A stretch of DNA of 64,000 bases from Streptomyces sp. HNM0574 (GTDB taxonomy: Bacteria > Actinomycetota > Actinomycetes > Streptomycetales > Streptomycetaceae), in assembly GCF_012726235.1 (NCBI RefSeq), contig NZ_JAASAH010000011.1, positions 124,001 to 188,000 on the forward strand. Direction: 5' to 3'. This document shows, one piece after another, positions 50,571-59,000 of this stretch. Made by a program: the position numbers and the translations under genes. The notes beneath the pieces were generated by a model, which was not told where the DNA came from, did no database searches, and saw only the letters and a program-made list of their open reading frames with translations. Numbering within the stretch: the first letter of the stretch is position 1; every line of letters starts with the position of its first letter.

Positions 50571-51806
50571 ATGCCGGACCCCACCGAAGTCACCCTCCCG
50601 GCGCTGGGCGAGTCGGTGACCGAGGGCACCGTGACGCGCTGGCTGAAGCAGGTCGGCGAGGAGGTCTCCGAGGACGAGCCGCTGCTGGAGGTCTCGACGG
50701 ACAAGGTCGACACCGAGATCCCGGCCCCGGCCTCCGGCACCCTGCTGGAGATCACCGTCGGTGAGGACGAGACGGCCGAGGTCGGCTCGAAGCTCGCCGT
50801 CATCGGGGCGGCGGAGGCCGTTCCGGATACGGTTCCGGCGCCAACCCCGGTTCCCGCGCCCGCTGTTGAGCGGCCCTCCGCCGGTGCGGCCGAGGGTGCG
50901 TACGTCACGCCGCTGGTGCGCAAGCTGGCCGCCGAGCACGGGGTGCGGCTCTCGCAGGTCCAGGGGACGGGCGTCGGCGGCCGGATACGGAAGCAGGACG
51001 TCGAGCAGGCGGCCGCAGCGGTAGAGCAGGAAGGGACTGTCGAAGCCCCCGAGCCCGCGTCGAAGGCTCCGGTCGTCGAGGCGTCGCCGTTGCGGGGTCA
51101 GACGGTGAAGATGCCGCGGATGCGCAAGGTCATCGGCGACAACATGATGAAGGCCCTGCACAGCCAGGCCCAGCTCACCAGCGTGGTCGAGGTCGACGTC
51201 ACCAAGATCATGAAGCTGCGCGGCCGCGCCAAGGACGCCTTCGCAGCCCGCGAGGGCGTGAAGCTCTCCCCGATGCCCTTCTTCGTCAAGGCAGCCGCCC
51301 AGGCGCTGAAGGCCCACCCGGCCGTCAACGCCCGCATCAACGACGACGAAGGCACCATCACCTACTTCGACGTCGAAAACATCGGCATCGCCGTCGACGC
51401 CGAAAAGGGCCTGATGACCCCCGTCATCAAGGAGGCCGGGAACCTCAACCTGGCCGGCATCGCCAAGAAGACCGCCGAGCTCGCGGGCCGGGTCCGCAAC
51501 AACCAGATCTCCCCCGACGACATGTCCGGGGCGACCTTCACGGTCAGCAACACCGGTTCACGTGGCGCCCTGTTCGACACCGTCATCGTGCCGCCCAACC
51601 AGGTCGGCATCCTCGGCATCGGCGCCACCGTCAAGCGCCCCGTCGTCATCGACCACCCGGAACTCGGCGAGACCATCGCCGTGCGCCACATGACCTACCT
51701 CGCCCTCTCCTACGACCACCGTCTCGTCGACGGCGCCGACGCGGCCCGTTACCTGACCACGGTCAAGCAGATCCTGGAGGCCGGCGAGTTCGAGCCGGTC
51801 CTGTGA
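50571..51806 (+). CDS. Dihydrolipoyl acyltransferase (E2), single lipoyl domain
   Basis: A 411-residue E2. Residues 5-80 are one lipoyl domain with the lipoyl Lys in STDKVDTEI. A short Pro/Ala linker leads to an E3-binding domain (YVTPLVRKLAAEHGVRLSQVQGTGVGGRIRKQDV, about 105-140). The catalytic domain from about 185 ends with the CoA-acyltransferase motif YDHRLVDGADAARYL. It transfers acetyl groups to CoA. Most actinobacterial pyruvate dehydrogenase E2s have two or more lipoyl domains; this is a compact form. It is an operon partner of aceE. Confidence 0.93.
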   Translation: MPDPTEVTLPALGESVTEGTVTRWLKQVGEEVSEDEPLLEVSTDKVDTEIPAPASGTLLEITVGEDETAEVGSKLAVIGAAEAVPDTVPAPTPVPAPAVERPSAGAAEGAYVTPLVRKLAAEHGVRLSQVQGTGVGGRIRKQDVEQAAAAVEQEGTVEAPEPASKAPVVEASPLRGQTVKMPRMRKVIGDNMMKALHSQAQLTSVVEVDVTKIMKLRGRAKDAFAAREGVKLSPMPFFVKAAAQALKAHPAVNARINDDEGTITYFDVENIGIAVDAEKGLMTPVIKEAGNLNLAGIAKKTAELAGRVRNNQISPDDMSGATFTVSNTGSRGALFDTVIVPPNQVGILGIGATVKRPVVIDHPELGETIAVRHMTYLALSYDHRLVDGADAARYLTTVKQILEAGEFEPVL

Positions 51807-51887
51807 CGGGCTCGGGCGGTGGCCGGTGGTTGCCCTCAAGGCCCTAGGCTGGGGCCGGTCTTGGCACAGCAAGGAAATGGGGATCAC

Positions 51888-52103
51888 GTGGTAGACATGG
51901 CAGCCGCGGCGCGCAAGGTCTTCGACCAGTACGACGTCGACGGTGACGGTCAGGTGACTGCCGAGGAGTACCGGAAGGTCGTCGAGGAGCTCGGCGAGTC
52001 GGGCATCACCACCGAGGCCGCGCAGGACTTCATCGACTCCCTCGACAGCGACGGCGACCGCACGGTCTCCTTCGAGGAATTCCGCGCCTCCATGGGCATC
52101 TGA
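51888..52103 (+). CDS. Small EF-hand calcium-binding protein
   Basis: A 71-residue protein with two EF-hand loops: DVDGDGQVTAEE (about residues 16-27) and DSDGDRTVSFEE (about 53-64), each with the Asp/Glu positions for calcium. It resembles the Cab proteins of Streptomyces, which buffer calcium and affect aerial growth. GTG 51888 has a weak GGGGA ribosome site; ATG 51897 is a possible alternative. It lies 81 bases after the E2 gene and may be read from the same message. Confidence 0.87.
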   Translation: MVDMAAAARKVFDQYDVDGDGQVTAEEYRKVVEELGESGITTEAAQDFIDSLDSDGDRTVSFEEFRASMGI

Positions 52104-52116
52104 AGCACTCCACGCG

Positions 52117-52161
52117 ACAGTGCGCGTACCCCGGGTCCACGGCCCGGAGTACGCGCACAGT
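52117..52161. terminator. Bidirectional hairpin after the EF-hand gene
   Basis: ACAGTGCGCGTACCCCGGG pairs with CCCGGAGTACGCGCACAGT (17 of 19 positions) between the EF-hand stop and the stop of the convergent MFS gene. Confidence 0.75.
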
Positions 52162-52170
52162 GGTGTGAGG

Positions 52171-53382
52171 TCACCGCCGCCGGGCCCCCGCCAGCGCGCT
52201 CGTACCGGCGGCCAGCGCCGCGACGGCCGCCGCGGCGAGCAGCGCGCCCGGGTACGTCAGGACGTGGATGAGCGGTGCGCCCACCGCGCCCGAGACCGAA
52301 ATGCCGCAGAACAGCGCGCTGTTGTTCCAGCCCATGAGCGTGCCGGCGCGGTGCGGGAAGCGGTCGAAGAGGCGCCGCTGCTGGGCGGGGAAGGTCGCGT
52401 AGGCGGGCAGCGAGAAGCACAGGAGGGCGAGGGCGAAGGCCCAGGGCACACCGGTGCGGAAGACCCAGGCGCACAGGGCCTCGGTCAGCGCGGCGGCCAG
52501 CAGGGACCCGGTGGCCAGCCGGTCCGGGCCGATCCGGTCGGCGAGCCGCCCGCCGAGCATGCTGCCGCCGACCGCACCGACGCCGTACGCCACCAGCGTC
52601 CACGGCAGCGCGGTGGCGTCGCCCCGGCCGCTCACCTCCGTGCCGAGGAAGGTGTACAGGAGGTACACCGCCAGCGCCCACTGCGCGGTGACGGCGACGA
52701 GCAGCGGCCCGCCGCGCGCGGAGCGCCCCGCCTCCCCGGCCCGCCCGGCCCCGGCGTCCGCGCGCGGGCCCGTCCCCGGCGCCCCGCGCCAGACGCGGGC
52801 GTTGGCGAGGGTGAGGAGGAGGGTGGCGAGGGCGAGGGCCACGAAGACGTACTGCCAGCCGAATTGGCGTCCGAGCACCTCGCCGAGCGGGGCGCCCGCC
52901 CACAGCGCGGACAGCAGTCCGGAGCCGACCAGGGCCAGGTGGGTGGCCCGCCGGCCGGCGGGGGCGGTGGCGCTGGAGAGGGCGTAGACGGTGGGCCCCG
53001 TTCCGGCGGCGGCGATTCCGGCGACCACCCGGACCGCGACGAGCGGCGGGTAGGCGGGCATCAGGGCGGTGGCGAGGTTGGCCAGGGTGAACAGCAGCAG
53101 GGCGGCGACGAGGACGCGCTGCCGTCCGATGCCGTCCGCGAGCCTGCCGAGCAGGGGTGCGGTGCAGAGGTAGGCCAGCGAGAACACCGTCAGCGTGAGG
53201 CCCATCGCGCCGGCCGAGACGGAGAAGTAGTCCTCCATCTGCGGCATCAGCGGGGAGACGACGAACAGGTCGGTGCCGACGGTGAATTGGGTCAGCCAGG
53301 CGGTGGCGAGGCGGCCTGCCGCCCCGCGCCTTGCCGGTGCCGCTTCGGTGCCCGGCGGGTTCTGGTGCGGCGGGGTGCTCAT
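52171..53382 (-). CDS. MFS exporter (DHA1-like, 12 helices)
   Basis: A 403-residue MFS protein: first helix LTQFTVGTDLFVVSPLMPQM, motif A-like GRLADGIGRQRVL after helix 2 and again GGRLADRIGPDRLA in the second half. It resembles sugar or drug exporters such as AraJ-type proteins. No regulator is adjacent; the divergent gene is ccdA, 195 bases away. Confidence 0.85.
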   Translation of the reverse strand: MSTPPHQNPPGTEAAPARRGAAGRLATAWLTQFTVGTDLFVVSPLMPQMEDYFSVSAGAMGLTLTVFSLAYLCTAPLLGRLADGIGRQRVLVAALLLFTLANLATALMPAYPPLVAVRVVAGIAAAGTGPTVYALSSATAPAGRRATHLALVGSGLLSALWAGAPLGEVLGRQFGWQYVFVALALATLLLTLANARVWRGAPGTGPRADAGAGRAGEAGRSARGGPLLVAVTAQWALAVYLLYTFLGTEVSGRGDATALPWTLVAYGVGAVGGSMLGGRLADRIGPDRLATGSLLAAALTEALCAWVFRTGVPWAFALALLCFSLPAYATFPAQQRRLFDRFPHRAGTLMGWNNSALFCGISVSGAVGAPLIHVLTYPGALLAAAAVAALAAGTSALAGARRR

Positions 53383-53519
53383 GGGGCTCCTGGGGCGGAC
53401 GTACGGGCGATGTGCCGATCCTGGTGGACCGCCGGGAGGCCGCCGGGGCGGCGCGCTGCGGTGCGGCCGGGGAACTCACCCGGGTACGTCCGGCTCCGGC
53501 GGGGGCACCCCGAGGCGAA

Positions 53520-53538
53520 CACCTAAGCCGCATAGGAG
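53520..53538 (+). promoter_or_regulatory. CACCTAAG operator, degenerate copy before ccdA
   Basis: CACCTAAGCCGCATAGGAG matches the perfect dyad at 57503-57521 at 14 of 19 positions; the left arm is identical and the right arm degenerate. It lies 40-58 bases before the CcdA start, a normal promoter distance. Confidence 0.5.
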
Positions 53539-53577
53539 ATACGCTCCTCGGGCGAAACCCGTTCGAAAGGCGCCGCC

Positions 53578-54375
53578 ATGTACCTCGCGTCCCTCGATGT
53601 CGGCCAACTGGTCGGCTCCGGCTCACTGTTGCTGGCGGCTCCGGTCGCCCTGGCCGCGGGGGCGATCACCGTCGCGTCCCCCTGCTGCCTGCCACTCGTG
53701 CCCGGCTATCTCTCCTACGCGACCGGAATGACCGCCTCCGACGCGCAGGCCGAGCGGCAGGGCCCGGACGGCGCGAGGACCGGCCCGAAGAAGCGCCGGG
53801 CGCTGCTCGGCACGCTCCTCTTCATCCTCGGATTCGCGGCCGTCTTCACCGCGTACGGGGCGCTGTTCGGGGCCGTGAGCAGGCTGCTGCTCAGCTATCA
53901 GGACGTCATCATCCGGGTCCTGGGCGTGATCACGATCGTGCTGGGCCTGATGTTCATGGGGGTGTTCAGCCGGATACCGCTGCTGTCCCGCACGCTGCGC
54001 CCGCAGTACACGCCACGCGCCGGGCTCGCGAGCGCGCCCGTGCTGGGCGTGATGTTCGGGGTCGGCTGGACGCCCTGCATCGGCCCGACCCTCGCGGCCG
54101 TGCTGTCGCTGTCCGTCAGCACCGGCTCCGCCGCCCGGGGCGCGTTCCTCGCGTTCCTGTACGCCGTCGGCGTCGGCATCCCGTTCCTGCTGTTCACCCT
54201 CGCCCTCGGCAAGTCCCTGCGGGCCTTCTCCTTCGCGCGGCGGCACACCCAGGCGGTGCTCCGCGTCGGGGGCGGGCTGCTGGTGGCCGTCGGCCTCACG
54301 CAGGTCACCGGGCTGTGGAGCATGATGATCTACGAGCTCCAGGTCTGGATGAGCGATTATCAACTCCCCCTGTGA
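53578..54375 (+). CDS. ccdA: CcdA/DsbD-type transmembrane thiol-redox protein
   Basis: A 265-residue membrane protein of the cytochrome c biogenesis CcdA family, six helices. The redox Cys pair is represented by SPCCLPLVPGYLSY in helix 1 and GWTPCIGPTLAAVLSL in helix 4. It carries electrons from cytosolic thioredoxin to the outside. Context suggests it supports metal-loaded or thiol-bearing proteins outside the membrane: it faces a multicopper oxidase and shares an operator with the BlaI locus. GAAAGG gives the ribosome site. Confidence 0.9.
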   Translation: MYLASLDVGQLVGSGSLLLAAPVALAAGAITVASPCCLPLVPGYLSYATGMTASDAQAERQGPDGARTGPKKRRALLGTLLFILGFAAVFTAYGALFGAVSRLLLSYQDVIIRVLGVITIVLGLMFMGVFSRIPLLSRTLRPQYTPRAGLASAPVLGVMFGVGWTPCIGPTLAAVLSLSVSTGSAARGAFLAFLYAVGVGIPFLLFTLALGKSLRAFSFARRHTQAVLRVGGGLLVAVGLTQVTGLWSMMIYELQVWMSDYQLPL

Positions 54376-54409
54376 AAACAGGAGTTCACCCCGGTCGGGT
54401 GGACCGCGG

Positions 54410-54441
54410 CGGCCCGGGCGGGATCGTTCCCGCCCGGGCCG
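54410..54441. terminator. Strong bidirectional terminator between ccdA and multicopper oxidase
   Basis: A perfect 14-bp stem, CGGCCCGGGCGGGA (54410-54423) against 54428-54441, with a TCGT loop, between two convergent stops. Confidence 0.85.
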
Positions 54442-54449
54442 TGCGGGGT

Positions 54450-56042
54450 CTAGCGGCGGTAGCCGAGGACGGTCATCATCCCGGATTCACCGTGGTAGAC
54501 GTTGTGGCAGTGGGTCATCCACAGGCCCGGGTTGTCGGCGTCGAAGTCGACGTCGAGGCGCTTGCCGGGCAGCACGATCGCGGTGTCCTTGCGCGGGCCG
54601 CCGTCCGGCAGCGCGAAGGTGTGGCCGTGCAGGTGCATGGGGTGCCACATGTGGGTGCGGTTGCGGAACGACAGGCGGACGCGCTCGCCCGCGCGGAGGC
54701 CGTATCGGCGGTCCGGGTCGTACGCCTCGCCGTTGATGCCCCAGTCGTAGTCGGCCATGGAGCCGGTGAGGGTGAGCTCGATCCGGCGGTCCGGCCTGCG
54801 GCTCTTCAGCCGCACCTGCTCGGCGGACCTCAGCTTCCCCGCCGTGAGCAGCTTCCCGTCCAGTTCGGCGGGCCGTACGGACGGCTCGGGCGCCGCGCCG
54901 CCGCCGGTGCGCAGCACGGCGAGCGCCGTCCGCTTCTTGCCCTCGGCGAGGGCGGTGAGCGGGAAGACGCCGTCCTTGACGGTGACCAGGACGTCGTAGC
55001 GCTCGCCCATGCCCAGCAACAGGGCCTCGGTGTCGGCGTGTTCGCAGGGGAAGCCGTCGGTGTGGGTGACCGTCATCCCGTGCCCGCCGAGCGCGACCCG
55101 GAAGGCGGTGTCGCCGCCCGCGTTGACCAGGCGCAGGCGGACGCGCTCGCCCGGCTTCGCCCGGAAGGTCTCCGGGTCCTCCGCCGTGCGGCCGTTGAGC
55201 AGGTAGTACGGGTAGTCGACATCGCCCGCGTCGCCGCCGAGCAGCTTGCTCGTCGCGCCCATCATCATCCGGGAGGGGCCGGAGGGGCTCGGGGACGGCG
55301 TCTTCCCGGACGTGGCCGAGGCGTGCGACATGGTGTGCCCGCCGTGGTCCATCCCGCCCATGCCGCGGCCGAGTTCGGCCAGGACGGCGTCCGGGGTGCT
55401 GCCGTCGACGCCGTCGACCCAGTCGTCCAGGACGACGACCCACTCGCGGTCGTACGCCAGCGGCTCCTTCGGGTCCTCGACGATCAGCGGCGCGTACAGG
55501 CCGCGGTCCTGCTGCACCCCGGAGTGCGGGTGGAACCAGTAGGTTCCGGGATGCGGGACGGCGAACCGGTACTCGAAGGAGGCGCCGGGTTTCACGGGCC
55601 GCTGGGTGACGCCGGGGACGCCGTCCATGTCGTTGCGGAGCGCCAGCCCGTGCCAGTGCGCCGAGGTGGCCTCCGGCAGGTGGTTGGCGAGGGTGAGGGC
55701 GAGCGTCCCGCCCGCGGTGACCCGGATCTCGCGGCCGGGCAGCCGGTCGCCGTACGCCCAGGTGGAGACGGTGCGGCCGGCGAGGTCGAGGCGGGTCTCC
55801 GCCGCCGTGAGCCGGACCTTCCGTACCGGGCCCGGCTTCCGCGCGGCCTCGGCGTCGGCGACCTCCTTGCCGTCCGGGGAGACGTAACCGGCCGGTCCGG
55901 AGGGCTTGTTGGCGGCCTTTCCGGCGTCCGGGCCGGAACCGTCGCCGGAGCAGGCCGCGAGCAGGCCGCCGCCGGCGGCGGCGAGTCCGGCGCCGAGCAC
56001 GGCGCGGCGGTCGAGGAGGCGGGTGGATGTGCGTGTGCGCAT
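54450..56042 (-). CDS. Multicopper oxidase, Tat-exported lipoprotein
   Basis: A 530-residue oxidase. Copper motifs are HWHGLAL, FHPHSG, MWHPMHLHGHTFAL and MTHCHNVYHGESGM, supplying the type 1 and the trinuclear centres; the last Met suggests a type 1 copper with axial Met. The start has DRRAVLGAGLAAAGGGLLAAC: twin arginines and a lipobox, so it is exported folded and lipidated. A Met/His-rich loop (GMGGMDHGGHTMSHA) near residue 240 is typical of cuprous oxidases such as CueO. It should oxidise Cu(I) or phenolics outside. It is the last gene of a three-gene leftward operon with DUF6153 and the propeller lipoprotein. Confidence 0.92.
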   Translation of the reverse strand: MRTRTSTRLLDRRAVLGAGLAAAGGGLLAACSGDGSGPDAGKAANKPSGPAGYVSPDGKEVADAEAARKPGPVRKVRLTAAETRLDLAGRTVSTWAYGDRLPGREIRVTAGGTLALTLANHLPEATSAHWHGLALRNDMDGVPGVTQRPVKPGASFEYRFAVPHPGTYWFHPHSGVQQDRGLYAPLIVEDPKEPLAYDREWVVVLDDWVDGVDGSTPDAVLAELGRGMGGMDHGGHTMSHASATSGKTPSPSPSGPSRMMMGATSKLLGGDAGDVDYPYYLLNGRTAEDPETFRAKPGERVRLRLVNAGGDTAFRVALGGHGMTVTHTDGFPCEHADTEALLLGMGERYDVLVTVKDGVFPLTALAEGKKRTALAVLRTGGGAAPEPSVRPAELDGKLLTAGKLRSAEQVRLKSRRPDRRIELTLTGSMADYDWGINGEAYDPDRRYGLRAGERVRLSFRNRTHMWHPMHLHGHTFALPDGGPRKDTAIVLPGKRLDVDFDADNPGLWMTHCHNVYHGESGMMTVLGYRR

Positions 56043-56119
56043 GACGGAGGGCACCTCGTCGGTGTCGAAGCGATAGGGGTACGCGTGGCTCGCCGTCGCG
56101 GGAGCGGCGGCGGGTGCCC

Positions 56120-56554
56120 CTATCTGCGCAGCACCGACATCCCGGCGAGGAGCTCGCCGCGCGGCGGCGGTTCGGGCCGCTCGGCGAGCGGCGCCCCGGC
56201 CCGGGCGACGGCGGACGGTACGCCCTCGCCGCCCACCCCGGCGACGGAGCAGGCGGCGGCCGGGTCCGTGAGCGGCCGGTCGTCGTGCACGGCGACGCAG
56301 ACGGCGGCGGGGTCCGTGCCCGTACTGTGCGCGGGATCGTGCGGCTCGGGGGCCGCGTCCGGGGTCCGCGCCTGCGTGGCGGTGGCCAACTCCCCTTCGC
56401 CGGCGCCCGGTTGGGCCTCCGCGACGGCGCCCGGCCCCCCGGGGTCCGTCGGGTGCCCCAGGGTGTGCATCGTGAAGAGGCCGAACAGCAGGGCGGCGAG
56501 CAGGAGGAGGCGCCGGGTGCGGGTGTCCCGCGCGGGCGTGGCCGGTCGCCGCAT
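56120..56554 (-). CDS. DUF6153-family small membrane or secreted protein
   Basis: A 144-residue protein with an N-terminal membrane helix (LLLLAALLFGLFTMHTLGHP) containing the FxMHxLGH signature of this Streptomyces group, then a low-complexity Pro/Ala/Glu/Thr region and a C-terminal part with Cys in AVCVAV and AACSV. The Met-His-His of the helix could bind copper. It lies between the multicopper oxidase and propeller lipoprotein genes on the same strand. No activity is known. Confidence 0.75.
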   Translation of the reverse strand: MRRPATPARDTRTRRLLLLAALLFGLFTMHTLGHPTDPGGPGAVAEAQPGAGEGELATATQARTPDAAPEPHDPAHSTGTDPAAVCVAVHDDRPLTDPAAACSVAGVGGEGVPSAVARAGAPLAERPEPPPRGELLAGMSVLRR

Positions 56555-56591
56555 CGTGTCCTCCCTCTGCTGCCTCGCCGCCGGAATGGGG

Positions 56592-57467
56592 TTACTGCTC
56601 GCCGGTGACGGCCAGGCGCTTGTCGAAGCTCTCGCCGCCGTCGCGGGATTCGTACACGCCGTCGCCGGTGGCGACGAGGAGGTGGCGGGAGTCGAGCGCG
56701 GTCAGGGCCTGGGGGGCGCCGCCGGGCGGGGTGCCGACGGTCTTCCAGCTCTCGCCGCTGTCGGAGCTGCGGCGCAGTTCCCCCTCGGGGGAGATGCCGA
56801 ACAGCGCCTTCGGCTCGGGCCAGGAGAGGAAGGCCAGTACGGGCTTCGCGCCGGTGCCGAACTTCTCGCCGCCGTCGGTGCTCTTCGCGACGCCCGCCTC
56901 GGTGGTGGCGAGGACGGTGTCCGGGTCCTCGGGGTGGACGGCGATGTCGAGCGCGGCGAGCCTGGCCCGGTCGTCCCAGTCGGTGCCGTTCTCGCTGACG
57001 CGGAGCATGCCGTTGGTGTTGTCGTAGCCGTACACCGAGCCGTGCGCGTACTTCAGGGAGTGGAAGTCGACGTCGCCGCCGAGGGAGAGGGTCTTCCAGG
57101 TCTTGCCGGAGTCCTCGCTGCGGATCAGGCCGCGGTTGGCGGGTTCGCCGGTGCCGGGTGCCGGGTGGCCGCTGCCGAGGAAGGTCTTGTCCTTGACGAC
57201 GGTGAACCCCATGTAGTCGCCCTCGTCCTCGCTGACCCGCTTCGCCGTGCCGTCCTCGGCGACGGAGACGACGCCGTGGTGGGTGGCGACGTACAGGCGG
57301 TCGTCGGCCGGGTCGATCCCGAGTCCGTGGACGTGGCTGACAGCGGGGCCGTCGGCCTTCGCGTCGGAGGCGCCGGAGTCCTCGGGGCCGGTGGAGCAGG
57401 CGGTCAGCGTCGCCGTGAGCAGCAGGGCGCCGGCGGCTGCGGCCGCGGCACGGAGGGGGAGGTTCAT
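56592..57467 (-). CDS. Lipoprotein with BNR/sialidase-like beta-propeller (F510_1955-type)
   Basis: A 291-residue exported protein. The signal ends in a lipobox LTATLTAC (Cys24). The mature part has repeated Asp-box turns: SEDSGKTWKTL, SENGTDWDD, STDGGEKFG, SSDSGESWKTV and SRDGGESFDKR, the pattern of a BNR propeller. VSHVHGLGIDPADDRLYVATHHG opens the propeller. Catalytic sialidase residues are not evident. It starts the leftward operon with DUF6153 and the multicopper oxidase, controlled from the CACCTAA dyad. Confidence 0.82.
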   Translation of the reverse strand: MNLPLRAAAAAAGALLLTATLTACSTGPEDSGASDAKADGPAVSHVHGLGIDPADDRLYVATHHGVVSVAEDGTAKRVSEDEGDYMGFTVVKDKTFLGSGHPAPGTGEPANRGLIRSEDSGKTWKTLSLGGDVDFHSLKYAHGSVYGYDNTNGMLRVSENGTDWDDRARLAALDIAVHPEDPDTVLATTEAGVAKSTDGGEKFGTGAKPVLAFLSWPEPKALFGISPEGELRRSSDSGESWKTVGTPPGGAPQALTALDSRHLLVATGDGVYESRDGGESFDKRLAVTGEQ

Positions 57468-57502
57468 CGGGCGTCCTCAACGGTCGGGTTCCGGAACCCT
57501 AA

Positions 57503-57521
57503 CACCTAAGCACTTTAGGTG
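57503..57521. promoter_or_regulatory. Perfect CACCTAA-N5-TTAGGTG dyad, candidate BlaI-family operator
   Basis: The arms CACCTAA (57503-57509) and TTAGGTG (57515-57521) are perfect. The site lies 36 bases before the propeller lipoprotein on one side and about 100 bases before the BlaI-type gene on the other. A degenerate copy stands before ccdA. Confidence 0.7.
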
Positions 57522-57623
57522 ATCACCCCGGACCCCGGCCTCCCGTCCGGCCCTCCACCCCGCCCCCGTACGATGGCCTGTCGAGAACTGGACCCGGGGC
57601 TTTGCGTGGAGGAGGACGGCCTG

Positions 57624-58001
57624 ATGCGGGGCTTCGGCGAGCTGGAGCAGGCGATCATGGACGTGGTGTGGGCGGCGGAGTCGCCGGTGACCGCGCGTGA
57701 GGTGCTGGAGCGGCTCAACCGCGAGCGCACGCAGCAACTCGCCTACAACACCGTGCAGACGGTGACGGAGGTGCTGCACCGCAAGGGCTGGCTCTCCCGC
57801 GAGCGGGACGGCCGCGCCTTCCGCTACCGCCCGACGAAGACCCGCGAGGAGTACGCGGCCTCCCTCATCGACCAGGTGTGGGCCACCGGCGCCGACCGCA
57901 CCGCCACCCTGGTACGCCTGGTGGACGGGATGGACGACGCCGAAGTCGCCGAGCTGCGGGCCGCGTTGGCGGCGCGCCGCACCGAAGGCGGCCGGTCGTG
58001 A
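57624..58001 (+). CDS. BlaI/MecI/CopY-family repressor
   Basis: A 125-residue repressor with the winged helix of the family: FGELEQAIMDVVWAAESPVTAREVLERLNRERTQQLAYNTVQTVTEVLHRKGWLSRERDGRAFRYRPT (residues 3-70), then a helical dimerisation part. The family responds to beta-lactams through an M56 protease or to copper (CopY). The next gene is an M56 protease, overlapping by GTGA. Copper-type neighbours suggest a metal or redox signal. ATG 57624 follows GGAGGA and matches the usual N-terminus; upstream starts lie in or near the operator. Confidence 0.88.
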   Translation: MRGFGELEQAIMDVVWAAESPVTAREVLERLNRERTQQLAYNTVQTVTEVLHRKGWLSRERDGRAFRYRPTKTREEYAASLIDQVWATGADRTATLVRLVDGMDDAEVAELRAALAARRTEGGRS

Positions 58002-58981
58002 CGATCGCGCTCTGGCTGCTGGGGTACGCGGCACTGGTGGGCGCGCTCGCACCCGCGCTGCTGGCCCGGGACGGCTGGACGGCGCGCGCCCCGCGCCTGG
58101 GCATCTGGGCCTGGCAGGCGCTGACCTCGACCGTCGTCGTCTCGGCCGTCCTGGCCGGACTCGCCCTGGCCGTCCCCGCGATGCCGGTGGTCGGCAGCGC
58201 GGCGGAGCTGCTGCAGGCGTGCGTGATGGCGGTACGCGCGCCGTACGAGGCGCCCGGTGGCGGAGCGGCCGCCGCCGGCGGCACCCTGCTGGCCGCCGCG
58301 ATCCTGGCCCGGGGCGGCTGGTGCCTGGCGGCCGGACTGTTCCGGGCGCGCCGCGAACGGGCCCGGCACGCGCGGGTGCTGGCCATGGTCGGCAGCGTGC
58401 GGGACGACCTCGGGGTCACGGTCCTGGAGGACGGCCGCCCCGCCGCGTACTGCCTGCCGGGGCGCGGCCGGCGGATCGTCCTGACCTCGGCGGCGCTGAC
58501 CGCGCTGGAGCCGCACGAGCTAAACGCGGTGATCGCGCACGAGCGCGCGCACATCCGGCAGCGCCACCACCTCGTCCTCGCCTGCGCGGACGCGCTCCGG
58601 CGCGCCTTCCCCTTCCTGCCGCTCTTCCGGCACGCGGCCGAGGAGACCCAGCGGCTGGTCGAGATGGCCGCCGACGACGAGGCCACGGCGCGCACCGGTT
58701 CGCTGCCGCTGGCCGGCGCGCTGGTCGAACTCGCGGGCGCGGGCGCGCCCGCCTCCGCGCTCGCGGCGTCCGGCGGCCACGCGGCCGACCGGGTGCGGCG
58801 CCTGCTCGCGCCCCGGCAGCCGCTGCGCCGGGCGGTGGCCTGGGGCTGGGCGGTCACCGTCGCCGTCGCGCTGGCGCTGCCCGTCGTGCTGGCGGCCCAG
58901 CCCGCGGTCGCGGCGACGGCGATGGGCTCCTGCCCGCTGCCGCACTTCCCCCTCACCCCGGCGGAGGCGGCGGCCCTCTGA
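57998..58981 (+). CDS. M56-family membrane metalloprotease (BlaR1-like, no sensor domain)
   Basis: A 327-residue protein with three or four membrane helices and the zinc motif HERAH at 181-185 (VIAHERAHIRQRHH), with a downstream Glu in EMAADDEATA. A last helix near residues 285-305 leads to a short outside tail with one Cys. BlaR1 has a penicillin-binding domain here; this one has none, like M56 partners in other actinobacteria. It probably removes the BlaI-type repressor when a signal arrives. Confidence 0.87.
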   Translation: MTIALWLLGYAALVGALAPALLARDGWTARAPRLGIWAWQALTSTVVVSAVLAGLALAVPAMPVVGSAAELLQACVMAVRAPYEAPGGGAAAAGGTLLAAAILARGGWCLAAGLFRARRERARHARVLAMVGSVRDDLGVTVLEDGRPAAYCLPGRGRRIVLTSAALTALEPHELNAVIAHERAHIRQRHHLVLACADALRRAFPFLPLFRHAAEETQRLVEMAADDEATARTGSLPLAGALVELAGAGAPASALAASGGHAADRVRRLLAPRQPLRRAVAWGWAVTVAVALALPVVLAAQPAVAATAMGSCPLPHFPLTPAEAAAL

Positions 58982-59000
58982 CCGCCGGCCGCCGAGGCGC

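Noticed and set aside
53331..57509. A 1392-codon open frame on the plus strand
   Set aside because: It runs antisense to the multicopper oxidase, DUF6153 and propeller genes and has the Gly/Ala/Arg/Val composition of a GC-rich shadow frame, with no family motif.
57519..57623. Upstream starts for the BlaI-type repressor
   Set aside because: GTG 57519 overlaps the dyad; the added residues do not match the family, while ATG 57624 does.
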